From NCBI GenBank assembly GCA_019118725.1, contig DWYO01000121.1, positions 1 to 6,131 on the forward strand: a stretch of DNA of 6,131 nt, in the 5' to 3' direction. A program made the translations under genes and the position numbers. Below the pieces are notes generated by a model. The model worked only from the letters and a program-made list of their open reading frames with translations. It made no database searches and was not told the DNA's origin. The DNA is from Candidatus Parabacteroides intestinavium (GTDB taxonomy: Bacteria; Bacteroidota; Bacteroidia; Bacteroidales; Tannerellaceae). The first letter of the stretch is position 1. Each line of letters starts with the position of its first letter. Below, one piece after another: positions 1-6,131 of this stretch.

Positions 1-1
1 A

Positions 2-1549
2 AATGCGGTTGTCGGTTTTGAATCTTCTCGATTGGATACTCCTTCCACATGGTTACATAGTGTACCTACGGCAAATTCATTGCATTTGATTGATTATGAG
101 ACAATGGATACTTATGACGATTACGGTAATGAGACTGAAGCTCGTTTAGGGTGGTTAGGTCGTTTCAACTACGATTATGCTAATAAGTATTTGGTCGAAT
201 TTTCTGCGCGTTATGATGGCTCTTGGAAGTTTCCGCCCGAGCATCGTTGGGGATGCTTCCCTTCTGCTTCTATCGGTTGGCGTATATCAGAAGAGGATTT
301 TTGGAAAGAGTCAAAAATGAATGATATTTTTAGTGATTTGAAGATTCGTGCTTCTTACGGTTTAGTGGGAGACGATAATACGGATGGGTATAGTCCGTTT
401 GATTACTTGGCTGGCTATACTTATAAGAATGGCGGTTCTGTTATTGATGGCGAATATGTCATTGGTTCGAAGCCTCGTGGACTTCCGGTGACCACATTGT
501 CTTGGATTAAAGCGAAAATTTTGGATGTAGGATTGGATGCTGCTTTTTTTGACAACCGTCTGAGTGGTTCAATCGACTATTTCCGTCGTTTGCGTACCGG
601 TCTGCCTGCATCTCGTTATGATTTGTTGTTGCCGTCAGAAGTCGGCTTTACACTCCCGAAAGAGAATTTGGAATCGGATGTACATACCGGTATGGATTTA
701 AGTTTACGTTGGACCGATTCTGTAGAGGATTTCCATTATTCAATCGGTGGTAACATGACGCTTTCCCGTAAATACATTTGGGACAAATACAAACCGCGTT
801 TCAGTAACTCGTGGGATGAATACCGAAACGGAACAGTACATCGTTTTGACCAGATATTCTGGGGATATGAGTCGGATGGACAGTTTGAAAGCTGGGAAGA
901 AATCGCTTCATGGCCGATTGATAACGATGACCATGGTAACACCACATTGAGACCGGGTGACATTAAATATGTAGACCAGAACGGAGATGGTGTTATTAAC
1001 GATATGGATAAACGCCCGATTGGATATAACACCAGCGGTGATTTTAACCCGATATTGAGCTATGGTATTAACTTTACGGCTTCTTGGAAAGGTTTCGATA
1101 TAGCTCTCGATTTTACAGGTTCGGCTTTATCTTCTTATGCACCAAACTTTGAGAATAAATTGCCATTCCATGACGGAGGTAATATGCCCCAATATATGTT
1201 GGAAGATACATGGACTTTGGCTGATATCTGGGATGCAAATAGTGAATTGATACCAGGTAAATATCCTATGCCGTTAATTGGTAATAGTCCGCACAGCAAC
1301 TATTGGGATAGCGATTTTTGGATTCAGCGGGTTCGCTATATCAAGTTGAAGAACTTTGAAATCGGTTATACATTACCTCAAATGTGGTTGGAAAAGGCAT
1401 GGATGCAGGATTGCCGTATTTACCTGTCGGCTCAGAATCTGTTTACTATTTCCAATATTCCGGGAACTGACCCTGAAGTCATTAAGGATTCCGGTTTGGT
1501 TACGCCAACCACACGTACAATTAATATTGGTTTAAATGTTAAATTCTAA
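2..1549 (+). CDS. SusC/RagA-family TonB-dependent outer-membrane transporter, C-terminal half (5' end outside window)
   Basis: The reading frame is open from base 2 (N-A-V-V-G-F-E...) to TAA at 1547-1549, 515 codons. The TTG at 32 is internal, not a start. SusC proteins are usually about 1000 residues or more, so the signal peptide, carboxypeptidase-like domain, plug and first barrel strands are missing. What remains is beta-barrel: a YLVEFSARYDGSWKF strand followed by FPSASIGWRISEEDFW and LKIRASYGLVGDDN, which match the SusC signature (DGSxKF, FPSxSxGWRxSEE, LKxRxSYGxxG). D-Q-N-G-D-G at 974-991 is the calcium-loop-like motif common in this family. The C-terminus has SAQNLFTISNIPGTDPE and ends in K-F; a terminal aromatic residue is the usual barrel-assembly signal. 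Known role: TonB-powered import of glycan oligosaccharides, paired with SusD as its lid. It lies 5 nt before the SusD gene, so the two are probably translationally coupled. The substrate cannot be inferred. Confidence 0.96.
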   Translation, partial: NAVVGFESSRLDTPSTWLHSVPTANSLHLIDYETMDTYDDYGNETEARLGWLGRFNYDYANKYLVEFSARYDGSWKFPPEHRWGCFPSASIGWRISEEDFWKESKMNDIFSDLKIRASYGLVGDDNTDGYSPFDYLAGYTYKNGGSVIDGEYVIGSKPRGLPVTTLSWIKAKILDVGLDAAFFDNRLSGSIDYFRRLRTGLPASRYDLLLPSEVGFTLPKENLESDVHTGMDLSLRWTDSVEDFHYSIGGNMTLSRKYIWDKYKPRFSNSWDEYRNGTVHRFDQIFWGYESDGQFESWEEIASWPIDNDDHGNTTLRPGDIKYVDQNGDGVINDMDKRPIGYNTSGDFNPILSYGINFTASWKGFDIALDFTGSALSSYAPNFENKLPFHDGGNMPQYMLEDTWTLADIWDANSELIPGKYPMPLIGNSPHSNYWDSDFWIQRVRYIKLKNFEIGYTLPQMWLEKAWMQDCRIYLSAQNLFTISNIPGTDPEVIKDSGLVTPTTRTINIGLNVKF

Positions 1550-1554
1550 GGATT

Positions 1555-3402
1555 ATGAAAGTAAAAAATATATTGATGTTTGCGGCAATTACAGCTTCAA
1601 TGTTTGTGCTAAACGGTTGTAAGGACTTTTTGGACCAAGAACCAGATAAGATTCTTACGGATGACCAAATATTCAATGATGCTGTAATGATCAAGTCTGT
1701 GTTGGCTAATTATTATGGCCGTATGGAAGGTAAGCAATGGGGACAACGCACGAAAGATGGCGATGGTTCCTATTCCATGACGATTTTGGATGAAGCTGCA
1801 CGTTGTGATGGCGGTCCGGATACGCGTACAGAATTTGAAGATGACCGGTGGAGAACTTATGATTATGAGTTTATCCGCGATTTGAATCAATTCTTGTCGG
1901 GTGTACGTGCTACAACAGCATTGGATGCATCGGAGCAACAGCGTTTGGAAGGAGAAACACGTTTCCTCCGTGCATGGGTTTATTTTTGCATGGGACGTGG
2001 ATTAGGAGGTATGCCTATTGTTGGCGATGAAGTGTTCTCTTATGAAACAGGAATGGATATTTCTACTATGCAGATAGCGCGTTCTACTGAAGCGGAATTA
2101 TATGATTATATTATTTCGGAGTGTACGGAAATAGCGGATATGTTGCCTACTGAGCCTACGACAAATGCTGCTCGTGCTACGAAATGGGCTGCTTTAATGT
2201 TAAAAGCACGTGCGGCTTTATACGCAGGTTCTTTGGCCAATTATAATAATAAAATGGCGAATCCTATTACTACGCCTGGTGGTGAAGTCGGTATCCCGGC
2301 AGATCGGGCTCAAGGTTATTATCAAACGGCATTAGAAGCTGCTACTGCTGTTATAAATAGCGGCGTTTATACTTTAATGACTGATCCTAACGATCCAGGA
2401 CAAGCTTTCTATAATGCTATTAATGTGAAAAGTGGTAATACGGAAGTAATTTGGTCTTGCGATTATAAGTATCCGGGTAAGACAGTCGAATTTACGAAGC
2501 TTAACATTCCTGCTTCTCATGCAGAAGATATCGACCGTTGCTATGGTGGCCCGATTCTGAATCTGGTTGAAGCGTTTGAATATACCGATAACCGTGATGG
2601 TACGATAAAGATTCAGGAAGCTAATGGCGATTTCGTATTTTATGATGAGCCGGAAGATGCCTTTGCCAATAAAGATGGCCGTTTATGGGGAACCGTTATT
2701 TATCCGGGTGCCGAATTTAAAGGAACAGAGGTGGTATTGCAAGCCGGACAATTGATTAAAAATAATGGCGCGTGGGAAACTTTGGTCTCAACGCAAGATT
2801 CTAAAGATGAAAATGATTTGACGATTACTTCAGTGAATGGACCGATTGCTAATAATAACCAGTATGTAAACAAGACAGGGTTCTTCTATCGCAAATTTAT
2901 GGATGAGACTTCTTTGGCTTCTACGCGTGGACGTAATTCCGAATTGTGGTGGCCCTATTTCCGCATTGCGGAAGCCTATATGATAGCCTGCGAAGCCTCT
3001 TTTGAGTTGGGCAATCAGGCAGATGCGGTGAAGTATATCAATGTTATTCGTGACCGTGCCGGCATCCAACCATTAGAATCGGTTACGCTGGATGATATAG
3101 TTCGTGAGAACCGTGTAGAGTTCGCTTTCGAAGATCATCGTTATTGGGATATGAAGCGTTGGCGTTTGGCGGATAAGGTATGGAACGGAGTTGCCAACGA
3201 TCCGAATGCGCAGCAGTGGGCTTTATATCCTTATCGTGTAAATGCTCCGGGTGATCCGAACGACGGCAAATGGGTATTTATCAAACAACAAGTGAATACG
3301 GAGCCTTATCCACGTTATTTCCAGATGAAGAATTATTATAACTTTGTGGATTTGACTTGGGTGAACAACAATCCGAAGTTTGTGAAGAATCCGTATCAAT
3401 AA
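1555..3402 (+). CDS. SusD/RagB-family surface glycan-binding lipoprotein
   Basis: This 615-residue protein starts at ATG 1555, five bases after the SusC stop; the AAGGA overlapping that stop is too close to be a standard Shine-Dalgarno. The signal peptide is lipoprotein type: basic Lys2 and Lys4, hydrophobic core, lipobox L-N-G-C with Cys22. K-D-F-L-D follows the cysteine, a lysine/acidic pattern that in Bacteroidota directs lipoproteins to the cell surface. The N-terminal SusD-like region has RFLRAWVYF (about residues 136-144) and GGMPIV (151-156). The C-terminal RagB/SusD domain has LWWPYFRIAEAY (464-475), NVIRDRAGI (496-504) and RENRVEFAFEDHRYWDMKRW (517-536), the strongest family signature. 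Known role: binds the glycan over the SusC barrel and opens like a lid for import. At 615 residues it is at the long end of the family. The exact ligand is unknown; family assignment is very secure. Confidence 0.97.
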   Translation: MKVKNILMFAAITASMFVLNGCKDFLDQEPDKILTDDQIFNDAVMIKSVLANYYGRMEGKQWGQRTKDGDGSYSMTILDEAARCDGGPDTRTEFEDDRWRTYDYEFIRDLNQFLSGVRATTALDASEQQRLEGETRFLRAWVYFCMGRGLGGMPIVGDEVFSYETGMDISTMQIARSTEAELYDYIISECTEIADMLPTEPTTNAARATKWAALMLKARAALYAGSLANYNNKMANPITTPGGEVGIPADRAQGYYQTALEAATAVINSGVYTLMTDPNDPGQAFYNAINVKSGNTEVIWSCDYKYPGKTVEFTKLNIPASHAEDIDRCYGGPILNLVEAFEYTDNRDGTIKIQEANGDFVFYDEPEDAFANKDGRLWGTVIYPGAEFKGTEVVLQAGQLIKNNGAWETLVSTQDSKDENDLTITSVNGPIANNNQYVNKTGFFYRKFMDETSLASTRGRNSELWWPYFRIAEAYMIACEASFELGNQADAVKYINVIRDRAGIQPLESVTLDDIVRENRVEFAFEDHRYWDMKRWRLADKVWNGVANDPNAQQWALYPYRVNAPGDPNDGKWVFIKQQVNTEPYPRYFQMKNYYNFVDLTWVNNNPKFVKNPYQ

Positions 3403-3422
3403 TCATTTAAATTGGAAAAGTT

Positions 3423-4097
3423 ATGAAAGGAATAGCTAAAATAGTTTCGGCAGTGCTTTGTGGACTGTTTATAACAAGTTGCGGATTGGATAATTACGAT
3501 GAGCCTCAGTCAACGTTGGAAGGCAGGGTGGTTTATAATAATCAGCCGGTATGCGTAAGGGGAACAGCGGATGCCGTTCAGGTACAGTTGTATCAGGACG
3601 GTTATGGAAATCATGATCCGATTCCGGTTTATGTAACACAGGATGGTTCTTTTAGTGCTATCCTGTTTGACGGGCAGTATAAATTGATTACCCGTTCCGG
3701 TAATGGCCCTTGGCTGAGCAGTACGGATACCTTGACGGTAAATGTAAATGGCTATACAACGGTAGACCTGCCGGTAACTCCTTATTTTACGTTGACGGGT
3801 GAAAACTTCTCGTTGAATGGAAATCAGGTAACCGGAACGGCAACGGTAACAAAAGTTGTAGAGACCTCTTCCATCACAAGCGCACTTTTGCTGGTAAGCA
3901 AAACCGCTTTTGTCGATGAAGCTACTTATTTGGCTCGTCAGGAAGTGACGGAGGTTTCTGAAGGTAATTTATCCATGTCTCTGGATTTAACAGGTAATGC
4001 AGATGCTGCGTCTGCAGCATCATTATATGCACGCATTGGTGTTAAACCGGCTGAGGCTGACCAATATGTTTATACTCCGGTAGTGCAGATTAAGTAA
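3423..4097 (+). CDS. DUF3823-type PUL accessory lipoprotein (probable surface glycan-binding protein)
   Basis: This 224-residue protein starts at ATG 3423, 20 bases after the SusD stop, preceded by a weak purine stretch GGAAAAG (3414-3420). It has a lipoprotein signal peptide with lipobox I-T-S-C and Cys20; G-L-D-N-Y-D-E-P follows, an acidic patch consistent with surface export. Residues about 28-115 look like a small beta-sandwich (STLEGRVVYNNQPV, then DGSFSAILFDGQYKL), and a second all-beta domain follows the LPVTPYFTL linker to the C-terminus. This order and the GLDNYDEP-STLEGRV start match proteins annotated DUF3823, which recur directly after SusC/SusD pairs. There is no catalytic motif. 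From its position, equivalent to SusE/F, I infer a role in glycan binding at the surface. It is probably cotranscribed with the two upstream genes. Family call from remembered sequence pattern; function is not established. Confidence 0.85.
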   Translation: MKGIAKIVSAVLCGLFITSCGLDNYDEPQSTLEGRVVYNNQPVCVRGTADAVQVQLYQDGYGNHDPIPVYVTQDGSFSAILFDGQYKLITRSGNGPWLSSTDTLTVNVNGYTTVDLPVTPYFTLTGENFSLNGNQVTGTATVTKVVETSSITSALLLVSKTAFVDEATYLARQEVTEVSEGNLSMSLDLTGNADAASAASLYARIGVKPAEADQYVYTPVVQIK

Positions 4098-4126
4098 TAT
4101 ATAAAAGAAAGGTCAAGGTATAAGAC

Positions 4127-4245
4127 GGTGTGTCATAATTGCAAATTGCTGCGTTATTTTCGGAATTCGGGCTAAGTCATTTACTCCAGTAAATTCCTGT
4201 CGCCCTCATCCTCAACGCCTTGCATTCTGCTAATTCTGACACACC
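4127..4245. repeat. 119-bp imperfect palindrome, MITE/REP-like element
   Basis: The ends are a perfect 9-bp inverted repeat, GGTGTGTCA (4127-4135) and TGACACACC (4237-4245). The centre is another perfect inverted repeat, ATTTACT (4179-4185) and AGTAAAT (4188-4194). Between them the arms still match in blocks: AATT (4137-4140 with 4232-4235), GCGTT (4151-4155) with AACGC (4214-4218), and GGGC (4169-4172) with GCCC (4202-4205). The whole segment can therefore fold on itself as one long, interrupted stem. It contains no ORF and no clear flanking target duplication. This is the shape of a small non-autonomous palindromic element, or of a structured 3' UTR of the Sus operon. That the palindrome exists is seen directly; that it belongs to a dispersed family is inference. 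Confidence 0.7.
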
Positions 4246-4248
4246 TTA

Positions 4249-4288
4249 ATGGGGCTGCATCAAAACATTCATTTTGACACAGCCCCAT
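4249..4288 (+). terminator. Rho-independent-type terminator after the SusC-SusD-DUF3823 operon
   Basis: The stem is ATGGGGCTG (4249-4257) with CAGCCCCAT (4280-4288). A 2x2 mismatch follows, then TCAAAA (4260-4265) with TTTTGA (4272-4277) around a 6-nt loop. A T-rich tract begins at 4298 (six T) and continues to about 4308; it lies about 9 nt after the stem, farther than in a textbook terminator. It lies 151 nt downstream of the DUF3823 stop codon and is the best candidate for ending that transcript. The stem is nearly symmetrical, but the T tract favours + strand activity. Confidence 0.7.
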
Positions 4289-4324
4289 GCTTTGGCCTTT
4301 TTTATTTTCTTCCTTTCCCTCCCT

Positions 4325-4356
4325 CTTGCAAAACCAAGATAAAAACACTACTTTTA
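4325..4356 (+). promoter_or_regulatory. Candidate Bacteroidota housekeeping-sigma promoter for the oxidoreductase gene
   Basis: CTTG at 4325-4328 matches three of four bases of the Bacteroidota -33 box TTTG. TACTTTTA at 4349-4356 matches seven of eight bases of the -7 box TAnnTTTG. The gap between them is 20 bp, within the known range. It lies after the terminator and about 47 bp before the ATG at 4404, leaving a short A/T-rich leader with no Shine-Dalgarno. Both boxes are short and the region is A/T-rich, so chance matches are possible. Confidence 0.45.
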
Positions 4357-4403
4357 TCGCACGAAATTAAACAGAACGTAGACTTAAATCAGTTTTATCA
4401 ACC

Positions 4404-5840
4404 ATGACGAAATCAGAGATGTCGCGCCGTTCGTTCCTGAAGCAGGCACTGGCGCTTTCGGCCGTTTCGGCCATTCCTTCGTTTTGGATTCCGGCTCAGG
4501 CAAGCATGATGCCGAAGAATCCGTTTGTGAGTGCTAACGACCGGGTGAATATCGCATTCATCGGCATTGGAAATCGCGGAGGCGAGATAGCCAAGGAGCT
4601 TTATAACACCGGGCTGTGCAATGTGGTGGCTCTTTGTGATGTGGATATGGGGGCCAAGCATACGCAGGAGATTATCAATATGTTTCCGAAAGTTCCGCGT
4701 TTCCAGGATTTCCGTACGATGTTCGACCGGATGGCGGGAAAGATTGACGCTGTTACGGTAGGTGTACCCGACCATTCGCATTTCCCGATTACTATCGAGG
4801 CGATGGCGCATGGCATCCATGTTTATGTGGAAAAGCCGATGGCGCGTACCTTCAACGAAATAGAAATCATGATGCGTGCCGCCAAGAAATATGGCGTCGT
4901 GACACAGATGGGGAACCAGGGACACTCCGAAGCCAACTATTTCCAGTTCAAAGCCTGGCAAGAGGCAGGTATTATCAAAGATGTAACCGCTATCACGGCA
5001 CACATGAACAATTCCCGCCGGTGGCATGGATGGAATCCGAATATCAAGCACATGCCGATGGGCGAGCCGGTCCCGGAAACGCTGGATTGGGACACATGGC
5101 TGGGCGTGACGCAATACCACGAGTACAATCACGATTATCATTTGGGCCAGTGGCGTTGCTGGTATGATTTCGGTATGGGAGCCTTGGGCGACTGGGGCGC
5201 ACATATCCTCGATACGGCGCATCAGTTCTTGGATTTGGGCTTGCCGTATGAGGTCAATCCGTTATATTTAAAAGATCACAATCCATTCTTCTATCCGATG
5301 TCGTCCACCCTCTTGTTCAAATTCCCCGAACGCGGGAATATGCCGGCGGTAGATGTCACATGGTATGATGGTTTGGACAATATTCCTCCGGTTCCGGAAG
5401 GATATGGCGTGTCGGAACTGGATCCGAATATCCCGACCGTAGCTGGCGGAAAGATTCAACCGGCTAAGTTGAATCCGGGTAAGGAAATTTATACCAAGAC
5501 GTTGACTTTCAAAGGCGGATCGCATGGCAGTACCTTGTCAATCATTCCGGAAGAGAAAGCCAAGGAGATGGCTTCTAAATTGCCGGAAGTCCCGAAGAGT
5601 CCCTCTAACCACTACGCCAACTTCTTGCTGGCTTGTCAAGGCAAGGAGAAAACCCGTTCTCCGTTCGAGATTGCCGGCCCGCTCAGCCAGGTGTTCTGTT
5701 TGGGCGTTTTGGCGCAACGTCTGAACCGCAAGTTGGTGTTTGATCGCGACACGAAGCAAATCACCAACGACCCGTTTGCCAATCAGATGCTGGTGGGTGA
5801 GCCTCCGCGCAAAGGCTGGGAGCAGTATTATAACGTATAA
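4404..5840 (+). CDS. Tat-exported Gfo/Idh/MocA-family oxidoreductase (periplasmic, NAD(P)-type)
   Basis: This is a 478-residue protein. The N-terminus carries a twin-arginine signal, S-R-R-S-F-L-K (residues 7-13), a hydrophobic stretch, and a likely cleavage after A-Q-A (31-33), so it is probably folded with cofactor in the cytoplasm and exported to the periplasm. The start at 4404 is preferred, but an in-frame ATG at 4419, giving M-S-R-R, is equally compatible. The Rossmann domain has V-N-I-A-F-I-G-I-G-N-R-G (48-59) and C-D at the end of strand 2 (78-79). V-P-D-H-S-H (121-126) and the family hallmark E-K-P (143-145) follow, with Lys144 the usual catalytic/cofactor residue. GDWGAHILD (262-270) contains the conserved Asp/His of the C-terminal domain. 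Length fits the bacterial secreted subfamily. These enzymes oxidise or reduce sugars, inositols and derivatives; the substrate is unknown. The GH109 branch seems unlikely, since I do not see its H-G-L-G-P motif. Its codons are richer in G/C than those of the Sus genes. Confidence 0.94.
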   Translation: MTKSEMSRRSFLKQALALSAVSAIPSFWIPAQASMMPKNPFVSANDRVNIAFIGIGNRGGEIAKELYNTGLCNVVALCDVDMGAKHTQEIINMFPKVPRFQDFRTMFDRMAGKIDAVTVGVPDHSHFPITIEAMAHGIHVYVEKPMARTFNEIEIMMRAAKKYGVVTQMGNQGHSEANYFQFKAWQEAGIIKDVTAITAHMNNSRRWHGWNPNIKHMPMGEPVPETLDWDTWLGVTQYHEYNHDYHLGQWRCWYDFGMGALGDWGAHILDTAHQFLDLGLPYEVNPLYLKDHNPFFYPMSSTLLFKFPERGNMPAVDVTWYDGLDNIPPVPEGYGVSELDPNIPTVAGGKIQPAKLNPGKEIYTKTLTFKGGSHGSTLSIIPEEKAKEMASKLPEVPKSPSNHYANFLLACQGKEKTRSPFEIAGPLSQVFCLGVLAQRLNRKLVFDRDTKQITNDPFANQMLVGEPPRKGWEQYYNV

Positions 5841-5850
5841 GATAAAAGTA

Positions 5851-5945
5851 AGAAGCTGTTTTCCCGCTATGCTCCTCATAAGAACAACTGAAAATCCTCG
5901 AAAACATTCTTTATAAAAAGCTGGAATAAATTCCAAACAGCTTCT
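5851..5945. repeat. Inverted-repeat-bounded segment after the oxidoreductase gene
   Basis: A perfect 11-bp inverted repeat, AGAAGCTGTTT (5851-5861) and AAACAGCTTCT (5935-5945), encloses 73 bp without a gene. The right end can instead form a local hairpin: AAGCTG (5918-5923) with CAGCTT (5938-5943), plus an inner GAA/TTC stem. The two pairings exclude each other. It begins 10 bp after the stop codon and could be a structured 3' UTR or a small palindromic element like the one at 4127-4245. Confidence 0.55.
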
Positions 5946-5956
5946 AAGTTGAAAAG

Positions 5957-5990
5957 AGTTGCCTGTCTTTGGAGAAAAAGATAGGCAACT
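5957..5990. terminator. Strong hairpin terminator downstream of the oxidoreductase gene
   Basis: AGTTGCCTGTCTTT (5957-5970) pairs with AAAGATAGGCAACT (5977-5990) over 14 bp with a single G-U pair and a 6-nt loop GGAGAA. The stem can extend by G-U and A-U pairs at the base. The + strand continues TTGATTTTG, an interrupted T tract; the - strand exit is CTCTTTTC. It may therefore work in both directions. It is 116 nt past the stop codon of the oxidoreductase gene. The 3' arm is also part of the 22-bp repeat array. Confidence 0.7.
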
Positions 5991-6086
5991 TTGATTTTGA
6001 AGATAGGCATAAACGAAAACGAAGATAGGCATAAATGAAAACGAAGATAGGCATAAATGAAAACGAAGATAGGCATGAATATCCAC
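5977..6086. repeat. 22-bp tandem repeat array, five units, outer two degenerate
   Basis: The octamer GATAGGCA occurs at 5980, 6002, 6024, 6046 and 6068, exactly 22 bp apart each time. Units at 6021-6042 and 6043-6064 are identical, and the unit at 5999-6020 differs by one base (ATAAACG against ATAAATG). The unit at 6065 keeps only the first 12 bases (GAAGATAGGCAT). The first unit, 5977-5998, keeps only the core and forms the 3' arm of the terminator hairpin. A 22-bp period is not a multiple of three, so the array is not a protein repeat. There are no unique spacers, so it is not CRISPR. Function unknown. Confidence 0.85.
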
Positions 6087-6131
6087 CCCTTAAATCCTTA
6101 AATTCCAAATCCGAGCTTCTTAACCCCAAAT
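6087..6131. other. Non-coding right edge with a short 8-bp duplication
   Basis: No credible gene is seen. CCTTAAAT occurs twice in tandem (6088-6095 and 6096-6103) in an A/T-rich stretch. It may be the start of the next intergenic or promoter region, but no convincing promoter pair is visible before the window ends. Confidence 0.4.

Noticed and set aside
32..34. TTG at 32 as the start of a separate 505-residue protein
   Set aside because: The frame is open back to the window edge with SusC-like residues (V-V-G-F-E), and the protein lacks a signal peptide and plug. It is the tail of a longer gene.
4413..5222. 269-codon open frame on the minus strand opposite the oxidoreductase gene
   Set aside because: It is fully antisense to a gene with unambiguous family motifs. 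The translation is rich in His, Arg and Ile with no recognisable domain, as expected from the mirror of G/C-ending codons.
5524..5724. 66-codon plus-strand frame overlapping the oxidoreductase gene
   Set aside because: It is an out-of-frame Arg/Pro-rich shadow of the real coding frame with no start context or family features.
4404..5840. GH109 alpha-N-acetylgalactosaminidase
   Set aside because: It shares the Rossmann fold and Tat signal, but the C-terminal motif is GDWGAHILD rather than the H-G-L-G-P type I associate with GH109. A family tree would decide.
5538..6086. 182-codon minus-strand frame, and two shorter ones at 5876-6076 and 5944-6129, with repeated MPIFVF/LCLSSFSF segments
   Set aside because: The repeated peptides come from reading the 22-bp DNA repeat in successive frames. 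The frames also run through the terminator hairpin and, for the longest, antisense into the oxidoreductase gene.
5977..6086. CRISPR array
   Set aside because: The units are directly tandem at 22 bp with no variable spacers, and no cas gene is in the window.

Overview
The window looks like part of a Bacteroidota (probably gut Bacteroidales) polysaccharide utilization locus. The evidence is a SusC/SusD pair joined by a 5-nt gap, lipoprotein signals with acidic or Asn-rich residues after the lipobox cysteine, a DUF3823-type accessory lipoprotein, a promoter candidate of the Bacteroidota TTTG / TAnnTTTG type, and little Shine-Dalgarno sequence. Species and target glycan cannot be read from this window.

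Layout, all genes on the + strand. (1) Bases 2-1549: the C-terminal half of a SusC-family TonB-dependent outer-membrane transporter, cut by the left edge. (2) 1555-3402: a SusD/RagB-family surface glycan-binding lipoprotein. (3) 3423-4097: a small surface lipoprotein of the DUF3823 type, in the slot where PULs often carry SusE/F-like glycan-binding proteins. These three form one transcription unit. (4) 4098-4403: a 306-bp gap holding a 119-bp imperfect palindrome (MITE/REP-like), a hairpin terminator and a candidate promoter. (5) 4404-5840: a Tat-exported Gfo/Idh/MocA-family oxidoreductase, visibly more G+C-rich than the Sus genes and probably transcribed separately. (6) 5841-6131: a non-coding tail with a second inverted-repeat-bounded segment, a strong hairpin terminator, and a 22-bp tandem repeat whose first degenerate copy is also the 3' arm of that terminator.

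Working together: SusC and SusD would capture and import an oligosaccharide across the outer membrane, and the DUF3823 protein would add surface binding. The NAD(P)-type oxidoreductase, if it belongs to the locus, would act on a sugar or sugar derivative in the periplasm. No glycoside hydrolase, lyase, sulfatase or regulator lies within the window; these may lie outside it.

I see no clearly new multigene system. The least explained parts are the two intergenic regions: the palindromic elements and the terminator-linked 22-bp repeat array.
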